6,518 nt of DNA from Oscillospiraceae bacterium (GTDB taxonomy: Bacteria > Bacillota > Clostridia > Oscillospirales > Oscillospiraceae), in assembly GCA_017521875.1 (NCBI GenBank), contig JAFXBH010000044.1, positions 1 to 6,518 on the forward strand. The letters are read 5' to 3'. Position numbers and translations under genes: made by a program. Of this stretch, positions 1-5,251 are shown piece after piece. The notes below the pieces were generated by a model, which worked only from the letters and a program-made list of their open reading frames with translations, ran no database searches and had not been told where the DNA came from. Numbering within the stretch: the stretch's first letter is position 1; each line of letters begins with the position of its first letter.

Positions 1-827
1 CCCAGGACCTGGTGGGCCTCCTGAACAATGATAAATGCATTGGGATCTGTTTCTACAACCAACCTTTTCAGTTCCGCAAGTTGCTGTTTCTTGACCGCCG
101 TCAGAACTACCTTTGTCTGCAAGCCGCTATAGGAGCCTTCCCCGTACAGATAGGTAACGCCCCTTCCCAAATCTTCCGAGATAATGTTTGCCACTTTTTC
201 ATATTCCTGGGTAATAATCAATGCAACTTTGGAATAGTCAAACCGATAGACAACTGCATCAATCACTTTGCCGGTAATAAAAATGGCAACACCACTGTAT
301 AGCGCAACGGTAATATCCTTAAACACAATACCGGACAGCACCACAACCACTGCATCAAAGCACATAGAAATGCTGCCAATGGGAACATTTTGGTATCGGA
401 GTTTCAACAGCCGCACTACAATATCAGATCCACCGGTGGATACACCGGATACAAATACAATACCTAGGCCGACACCACAAATTGCTCCGCCATACAACGC
501 ACCAATCAAGGGCTCAGTCTGGGGCACAGGAAGCATAGCAAACAAATCGATAAATACTGTGCTTAAAAGCATACCTAACAGGGAGCCAAGGAAAAAACGC
601 CTACCGATCTTCAAGCCGGAGATTGCAAATAACGGAAGATTCAAAATTGCCGTCACAGTACCCACACTGCCCCAACCCAAAATCCGAATAAGGATCATAG
701 AAAGACCGGATAAACCGCCGGCATTCAGATCGTTGGGAAGCAGGAACAGACTAAACCCCATACCGAACAGGGCACAACCCACTACGATTTTAACAATCTG
801 AAATGCAATCTTAAGAATCTTCTGCAT
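1..827 (-). CDS. YitT family membrane protein (DUF161 + DUF2179), 3' end beyond window
   Basis: Translating the minus strand from ATG 827-825 gives 275 residues with no stop before the left edge, starting MQKILKIAFQ. Residues about 1-195 are strongly hydrophobic with five or six membrane spans (roughly 11-31, 38-50, 55-70, 78-98, 107-129, 153-190) and contain the glycine-rich family motifs NAGGLSGLS (35-43) and STGGSDI (130-136). Residues about 200-275 form a soluble C-terminal DUF2179 domain with the GRGVTYLYGEGSYSG signature (221-235). This two-part layout is that of the YitT/YpjC/YqfU family of Firmicutes, usually 280-290 residues, so only a short tail is missing. The molecular function of the family is not established; the soluble domain resembles small ligand-binding or regulatory domains. 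The start is fixed by an AGGAG (837-833) five bases before the ATG. It lies 8 bases after the topoisomerase A-subunit stop, so it is probably the last known gene of that operon. Family assignment is secure, role unknown. Confidence 0.93.
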   Translation of the reverse strand, partial: MQKILKIAFQIVKIVVGCALFGMGFSLFLLPNDLNAGGLSGLSMILIRILGWGSVGTVTAILNLPLFAISGLKIGRRFFLGSLLGMLLSTVFIDLFAMLPVPQTEPLIGALYGGAICGVGLGIVFVSGVSTGGSDIVVRLLKLRYQNVPIGSISMCFDAVVVVLSGIVFKDITVALYSGVAIFITGKVIDAVVYRFDYSKVALIITQEYEKVANIISEDLGRGVTYLYGEGSYSGLQTKVVLTAVKKQQLAELKRLVVETDPNAFIIVQEAHQVL

Positions 828-832
828 ATCTG

Positions 833-837
833 CTCCT
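833..837 (-). promoter_or_regulatory. yitT ribosome binding site overlapping the A-subunit stop
   Basis: AGGAG is read from 837 to 833 on the minus strand, five bases before the ATG at 827. It shares its first two bases with the TAG stop (838-836) of the A-subunit gene, the same joining style as at the junction between the two topoisomerase subunits. Confidence 0.85.
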
Positions 838-3085
838 AAATGTCAAAACTGATTTGTTTTTCCGGTGTGTCCTCATCCTTGAGAATTGCGCCTGCGGTTG
901 GAATGGTTTTATTGCGGTAACGACCGGCATTGGTAATGCCACTATCCTCCAGCAGACACACGGCGCTGAGTTGCGCCTTCTTCTTAAGACTCATAACCGC
1001 AACACCCTGGGTATTCTTAGTCGTCTTGGGGGTTAACTGGGCGGTGGAGATGATTGCCGCACGGCTGTCAGTCGAGTACAGAACCACCTGCTTGTCTTCA
1101 TTCAACACGATCGCACTGATCAGGGGGCTCTTGTCAGAGAATGCTGCAATCAGGCGACGGCGATTGGTCTTTGTCTCATAGGCAGACAGAGGTACTTTAG
1201 CCGCCTTTCCGTTTTCAAAGAAGAACAGAACAAATCCCTTATAATCCCCTGGAAGCACAACCTGCAGGACTGTCTCGCCTGCATCCATTCCTAATTTTTG
1301 AGGCAAATAGTCACCCAAAAGAGATGCCTTGCTATCTTCAAAATCAGACAAGCGCGTCTTATAGCATTGATACATGCTGGTGAACACCAAAAGTTCTGCT
1401 TTATTAGAGGTTTCCACAGAGAAGGCAAGGTTATCCCCTTCTTTGAATTTCTGTTCACCGGACATTCGAAGCGACTGAGCGGTAATCTTCTTCAAGTAAC
1501 CTTCCTTGGATACAAACAGCGTAACGGGATAATCAGGAACTTGCTCTTCTTCATCATCCGGCTGAATCTCCTGGGATTCATAGACGATCTGTGTCTTCCT
1601 GGGCTGGGCATACTTATCAGACACCTGCTGCAGTTCTTTGATAATCACATTCTTCAGTTTTCGATTACTGCCCAGGGTATCCTTCAGGTCAGCAATTTCC
1701 TTCTCCAATTCAGAGATGGCTTTGGTTTGCTTCAAGATATATTCTTTATTAATATTACGCAGTTTGATTTCTGCAACATAGTTGGCCTGAATCTCATCAA
1801 TGCCGAAACCGATCATCAAGTTGGGAACAACTTCACTTTCCAGTTCCGTTTCCCGAATGATGCGAATAGCCTTGTCAATATCCAGCAGAATTCGCTCCAG
1901 ACCCTTCAGCAGGTGCAGTCTGTCTTCCTTCTTCTGAATCTGGAAGTAGAGCCGACGCATAATGCAATCTGTACGCCATGCAGTCCACTCCTCCAGAATC
2001 TCTGCAATTCCCATGACTCTTGGCATGCCGGCAATCAGGATATTGAAATTACAAGCAAAACTATCCTGCAAAGGAGTCATACGGAACAACTTGTGCATCA
2101 GTTTTTCCGGTTCTACGCCTCTCTTCAGGTCGATGGTCAGTTTCAAGCCGTGCAGGTCTGTCTCGTCGCGAATATCAACGATCTCTTTGATCTTTCCGGC
2201 TTTATTCAGTTCCACAATCTTATCAATAATGGCTTCACCGGTAGTGGAATAAGGAATCTCTGTAATTTCAATCAAATTACCGGATTTTACATAGTTCCAC
2301 TTTGCCCGGAGTTTGAAACTGCCACGACCTGTGGAATAAATTTCACGGGTAGCAGCCTCATCAAACAAGAGTTCGCCGCCGGTTGAGAAATCAGGTCCGG
2401 GAAGAGTCTCCAGGATATCATGATCCGGGTTGTTCATCAGCGCAATGGCGGTATCGCATACTTCTTTTAAATTAAAGGAGCAAATATTGCTGGCCATACC
2501 GACCGCAATACCCTGATTGGCTGACACCAGCACATTGGGAAATGTAGTAGGAAGCAAACTGGGTTCTTTCATCGTGGCATCATAGTTGTCCACCATATCC
2601 ACAGTATCCAGATCAATATCCCGGAACAGTTCTTCGCAAAACTTATCCAATTTTGCTTCTGTATAACGGGAAGCGGCATAAGCGGTGTCACGGGAATAAA
2701 CCTTACCAAAGTTACCCTTGGAATCTACAAATGGATGCAGCAAAGTTTCGTTGCCTTTTGCAAGACGCACCATAGTCTCATAGATGGCCGCATCGCCATG
2801 GGGATTTAAACGCATCGTCTGACCCACAATATTAGCGGATTTTGTCCTTGCGCCATTCAGCAGCCCCATCTTGTACATAGTATACAGCAATTTTCTGTGG
2901 GAAGGTTTGAAGCCGTCGATCTCAGGGATTGCCCGGGATACAATCACAGACATAGCATAGGGCATATAATTGATCTCCAATGTTTCGGAAATCGCCTGCT
3001 CTGTGGTAGAGCCAACTAAGCCCATAATGCCATCGGTATTGATCTTTTTCTTATTCTGTTCCGGTTCTTTTTTCTTCTTTGCCAT
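836..3085 (-). CDS. parC: Type IIA DNA topoisomerase subunit A, topo IV-like (divergent GyrA/ParC)
   Basis: This is the DNA-cleaving subunit of an ATP-dependent type IIA topoisomerase, 749 residues (E. coli ParC is 752). It acts on the nucleoid in an A2B2 complex with the B subunit encoded just upstream. Domains: a lysine-rich N-terminal tail (1-20); winged-helix and tower (about 30-440), with the catalytic Arg140-Tyr141 in RYTE, the PHGD motif at 95-98 and the DNA-bending isoleucine Ile193 in GIAVGM; a long coiled-coil arm (about 440-490); an acidic linker (about 505-518); and a C-terminal beta-pinwheel (about 520-749), apparently with fewer than six blades. I see no GyrA box (QRRGGKG), which argues for decatenase/relaxase rather than supercoiling activity. 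Several conserved stretches are altered: EIDGFKP replaces VRDGLKP and is one residue shorter, and MRLNPHGD replaces GKYHPHGD. The ATG at 3085 is preferred over an in-frame GTG at 3094 because AGGAG (3098-3094) overlaps the GTG. Family certain; parC versus gyrA paralogy is an inference. Confidence 0.93.
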   Translation of the reverse strand: MAKKKKEPEQNKKKINTDGIMGLVGSTTEQAISETLEINYMPYAMSVIVSRAIPEIDGFKPSHRKLLYTMYKMGLLNGARTKSANIVGQTMRLNPHGDAAIYETMVRLAKGNETLLHPFVDSKGNFGKVYSRDTAYAASRYTEAKLDKFCEELFRDIDLDTVDMVDNYDATMKEPSLLPTTFPNVLVSANQGIAVGMASNICSFNLKEVCDTAIALMNNPDHDILETLPGPDFSTGGELLFDEAATREIYSTGRGSFKLRAKWNYVKSGNLIEITEIPYSTTGEAIIDKIVELNKAGKIKEIVDIRDETDLHGLKLTIDLKRGVEPEKLMHKLFRMTPLQDSFACNFNILIAGMPRVMGIAEILEEWTAWRTDCIMRRLYFQIQKKEDRLHLLKGLERILLDIDKAIRIIRETELESEVVPNLMIGFGIDEIQANYVAEIKLRNINKEYILKQTKAISELEKEIADLKDTLGSNRKLKNVIIKELQQVSDKYAQPRKTQIVYESQEIQPDDEEEQVPDYPVTLFVSKEGYLKKITAQSLRMSGEQKFKEGDNLAFSVETSNKAELLVFTSMYQCYKTRLSDFEDSKASLLGDYLPQKLGMDAGETVLQVVLPGDYKGFVLFFFENGKAAKVPLSAYETKTNRRRLIAAFSDKSPLISAIVLNEDKQVVLYSTDSRAAIISTAQLTPKTTKNTQGVAVMSLKKKAQLSAVCLLEDSGITNAGRYRNKTIPTAGAILKDEDTPEKQISFDI

Positions 3086-3093
3086 TTGGAACA

Positions 3094-3098
3094 CTCCT
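3094..3098 (-). promoter_or_regulatory. A-subunit ribosome binding site overlapping the B-subunit stop
   Basis: AGGAG is read from 3098 to 3094 on the minus strand, eight bases before the ATG at 3085. The last base of the upstream TAA stop is its first base. It decides the start: the in-frame GTG at 3094 would lie within the site itself. The arrangement suggests translational coupling between the two subunits. Confidence 0.85.
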
Positions 3099-5080
3099 TA
3101 GGAAATATCGGCCATATCCAAATAACGGGAGCCGTTTTCCGCAATAAAATTCTTTCGTTCGTTCAGCGCGTCACCCAGCAGTACATCGAAATAGTGGGCA
3201 GTTCGCTCTGCATCCTCCGGCATAACCTTGATCAGCCGGCGGGTTTCCGGGTTCATAGTAGTCATCCACATCATCTCGGGGTCATTCTCACCAAGACCTT
3301 TGGAGCGCTGAATCGTAACTTTCTTGCCATCCAAATCCTTTAATATTTTGACTTTTTCCTGCTCGTTATAAGCAAACCAGGTCTTTTCCTTGCAAGTAAT
3401 CTCGAACAAGGGAGATTCTGCAATATATACATATCCGTCACGAATCAATTTGGGGCAAAGGCGGTAAAGCATTGTCAAAATTAAGGTGCGGATCTGGAAA
3501 CCGTCTACATCTGCGTCGGTACAGATCACAACCTTATTCCAACGCAACTGAGAAATATCAAAACTGCTCAATTCTTTAGACTTCTTCCCCTCGACCTCCA
3601 CACCGCAGCCCAAAACTTTAATCAGATCTGTAATAATGGGGGACGCAAAAATACGGTTATAGTCTGCTTTCAAACAGTTCAAAATCTTACCCCGGACAGG
3701 CATAATGCCCTGGAATTCTGCATCGCGGGATAATTTGACACTGCCCAACGCAGAATCACCCTCCACGATGTACAATTCACGGAGAAGGGTATCCTTGCTA
3801 CGGCAATCCACAAATTTTTGCACGCGGTTAGCAATATCCAGTTTAACGGACAAATTTTTCTTAACGCTGGCTTTTGTCTTTTCTGCAGACTCTCTGGCTC
3901 GCTTGTTCACCAGGATTTGGTCCGCTGCTCTATCCGCTTCCTGCTTATTTTCCAAGAACCAAACTTGCAACTGATCCTTAAAGAAGGCAGTCATTGCTTC
4001 CTGGGTAAACTTGGAATTCACAGATTTTTTTGTTTGGTTTTCAAAACAGCCAATGGTTGAAAAACAGTTGGTAACAATTACAAGACTATCCTGAATATCC
4101 TGGAAAATAATCTTGCTTTCATTCTTACTGTATTTACTGTTGTCCCGCAAATACTTATCAAATGCAGCAACAAAACCGGACCGCACCGCCTTATCGGGAC
4201 TGCCGCCATACTCAAGCCACGAGGAGTTATGATAATATTCCGTACGACTGACCTGCTTGGAGAAGCAGAAAGATGTGGTGATTTTCAATTTCATTTCGGG
4301 CCGGTTTTCAGCATCCCGACCGCGACGCTCAGTCTCCCAGAATACCGGCATAGTAAAGGCATTATCCCCTACCAATTCCTCAATATACTGTTTGATGCCG
4401 TCCTGATAGCAGTACTCTTCTTCCTCAAATTTCTTACCGACCTGATTGCGGAAACGGAAGGTAATTCCCTTATTAACCACCGCCTGTCTGCGAAGAACAT
4501 CACGGTAGTAATCAGCAGGAATATTGATATCTGTAAACACTCGCTTATCCGGACGCCAATGGAATAATGAGCCTGTTTTCTTTCTGTCTGCAGGCTCTTT
4601 TTTCAGACCGCCCTTATTCTTGCCTTTTTCAAAATGAAGATCATAACGGAATCCGTCACGCCGGATGGTTGCATCAAAAAATTCAGATGCATACTGCGTA
4701 GCGCAAGAGCCCAGGCCATTCAAGCCCAGAGAATACTCATAGTTTTCACCATTTTCTCCGTACTTGCCACCGGCATACATCTCACAAAAGACCAGTTCCC
4801 AGTTATAACGCTTTTCTTTCTCGTTGTAATCCACGGGACAACCGCGGCCAAAGTCTTCCACTTCTACAGAAAGGTCCTCATATCGGGTTACGATTACAGT
4901 ATCACCGTAGCCTTCACGGGCTTCATCGATTGCGTTTGAGAGAATCTCAAACACTGCGTGTTTACAACCTTCCAAATCGTCAGAACCGAAGATAACCGCA
5001 GGGCGCTTCCGAACTCTTTCCTCTCCCTTTAACATGGAGATACTGGAGTTGCCATATTGTTCATTTCTTTTGGTAGCCAT
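3098..5080 (-). CDS. parE: Type IIA DNA topoisomerase subunit B, topo IV-like (divergent GyrB/ParE)
   Basis: This is the ATPase subunit of the topoisomerase, 660 residues (ParE is usually 630-660). N-terminal GHKL ATPase: EILSNAIDEA with Glu45 (general base) and Asn49 (Mg2+), EDFGRGCP with Asp76 (adenine contact) and Arg79, AGGKY at 103-107, and the ATP lid GLNGLG at 119-124. The transducer domain (about 225-400) carries the QTK loop with Lys351. TOPRIM (about 434-550) has Glu440 in VEGDSA and the metal-binding DADVD at 522-526, and the tail keeps KGLGE (594-598) and TTMNPETR (607-614). All catalytic residues are present, so the enzyme should be active. Departures from the usual family include GLNGLG for GLHGVG, DADVDGFQI for DADVDGxHI, and EGDSALGS for EGDSAGGS. 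The start at 5080 follows AGGTGA by five bases. The frame stays open to 5146, but those upstream codons lie inside the promoter. It heads the operon with the A subunit 12 bases downstream. Whether it is a true ParE or a separate clostridial paralogue is uncertain. Confidence 0.93.
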   Translation of the reverse strand: MATKRNEQYGNSSISMLKGEERVRKRPAVIFGSDDLEGCKHAVFEILSNAIDEAREGYGDTVIVTRYEDLSVEVEDFGRGCPVDYNEKEKRYNWELVFCEMYAGGKYGENGENYEYSLGLNGLGSCATQYASEFFDATIRRDGFRYDLHFEKGKNKGGLKKEPADRKKTGSLFHWRPDKRVFTDINIPADYYRDVLRRQAVVNKGITFRFRNQVGKKFEEEEYCYQDGIKQYIEELVGDNAFTMPVFWETERRGRDAENRPEMKLKITTSFCFSKQVSRTEYYHNSSWLEYGGSPDKAVRSGFVAAFDKYLRDNSKYSKNESKIIFQDIQDSLVIVTNCFSTIGCFENQTKKSVNSKFTQEAMTAFFKDQLQVWFLENKQEADRAADQILVNKRARESAEKTKASVKKNLSVKLDIANRVQKFVDCRSKDTLLRELYIVEGDSALGSVKLSRDAEFQGIMPVRGKILNCLKADYNRIFASPIITDLIKVLGCGVEVEGKKSKELSSFDISQLRWNKVVICTDADVDGFQIRTLILTMLYRLCPKLIRDGYVYIAESPLFEITCKEKTWFAYNEQEKVKILKDLDGKKVTIQRSKGLGENDPEMMWMTTMNPETRRLIKVMPEDAERTAHYFDVLLGDALNERKNFIAENGSRYLDMADIS

Positions 5081-5085
5081 TATAA

Positions 5086-5091
5086 TCACCT
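5086..5091 (-). promoter_or_regulatory. B-subunit ribosome binding site
   Basis: AGGTGA is read from 5091 to 5086 on the minus strand, five bases before ATG 5080. It supports the MATKRNEQYG start over the upstream open frame, whose codons would fall within the promoter and before the predicted transcription start. Confidence 0.75.
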
Positions 5092-5117
5092 GTCGAATTT
5101 TATAGATAATCAATCCT

Positions 5118-5146
5118 ATTATACGCATTTTGTGCTGTAAAGTCAA
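5118..5146 (-). promoter_or_regulatory. SigA-type promoter of the topoisomerase operon
   Basis: Read on the minus strand, the -35 box is TTGACT (5146-5141, five of six consensus bases) and the -10 box is a perfect TATAAT (5123-5118), with an optimal 17-bp spacer. Transcription should begin near 5111, giving a leader of about 30 bases before the ATG at 5080. No other good promoter is seen before the A-subunit or yitT genes, so this one probably drives all three. Such a near-consensus site predicts strong vegetative expression unless it is repressed. Confidence 0.88.
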
Positions 5147-5158
5147 CTAAATCAACTA
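5143..5158. repeat. Short direct repeat overlapping the -35 box of the topoisomerase promoter
   Basis: TCAACTA occurs at 5143-5149 and again at 5152-5158, separated by AA, giving a 9-base period. The first copy overlaps the -35 box. It could be half of an operator or just chance in AT-rich sequence; no known binding site is recognised. Confidence 0.4.
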
Positions 5159-5173
5159 TATCTTGTGGTTATG

Positions 5174-5202
5174 TTCTATTTTCATATCGCAGGACATACT
5201 CT
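5174..5202 (+). promoter_or_regulatory. Probable SigE (mother-cell) promoter of spoIVA
   Basis: A candidate -10 box CATACTCT (5195-5202) matches the SigE consensus CATAYAMT at seven of eight positions. Fourteen bases upstream, TTCTATT (5174-5180) matches the -35 consensus KMATATT at five of seven. B. subtilis spoIVA is transcribed by SigE, so the location fits. Transcription would start about 5208-5210, roughly 43 bases before the ATG. The -35 box is weaker than the -10, so the exact element is inferred. Confidence 0.7.
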
Positions 5203-5215
5203 GTGGTAGACCGTG

Positions 5216-5234
5216 GCAGGAGCATTCCTCCTGC
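5216..5234 (+). repeat. Perfect 7-bp hairpin in the spoIVA leader
   Basis: GCAGGAG (5216-5222) and CTCCTGC (5228-5234) are exact inverted copies around the five-base loop CATTC, with five G-C pairs. The hairpin lies a few bases after the predicted SigE start and six bases before the ribosome binding site. It is followed by six A residues rather than a T run, so it is not a terminator for rightward transcription. A 5'-end hairpin could stabilise the mRNA or affect access to the ribosome binding site. Confidence 0.65.
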
Positions 5235-5240
5235 AAAAAA

Positions 5241-5245
5241 GGAGG
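5241..5245 (+). promoter_or_regulatory. spoIVA ribosome binding site
   Basis: GGAGG, preceded by six A residues, sits six bases before the ATG at 5252 and fixes the spoIVA start. It is fully complementary to CCTCC at 5227-5231, which forms part of the upstream hairpin. Confidence 0.9.
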
Positions 5246-5251
5246 CTGGCT

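Noticed and set aside
268..801. 177-residue open frame on the plus strand
   Set aside because: It is antisense to the YitT membrane protein; its Pro/Thr/Ile-rich composition is what the complement of hydrophobic codons yields.
1298..2386. 362-residue open frame on the plus strand
   Set aside because: It lies wholly antisense to the topoisomerase A subunit, has no recognisable domain or good ribosome binding site, and the opposite strand encodes a clear conserved enzyme.
5081..5146. 22-residue N-terminal extension of the topoisomerase B subunit
   Set aside because: Its codons overlap the -10 and -35 boxes and lie before the expected transcription start, while ATG 5080 has a proper ribosome binding site.
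5181..5202. TTCATATC at 5181-5188 as the -35 box of the spoIVA promoter
   Set aside because: It would leave only about six bases before CATACTCT, too short for any SigE promoter; TTCTATT at 5174-5180 gives the correct 14-base spacer.
5216..5245. Hairpin at 5216-5234 as a transcription terminator
   Set aside because: Rightward, the stem is followed by A residues, not T; leftward, the T run comes before the stem. Neither orientation fits an intrinsic terminator.
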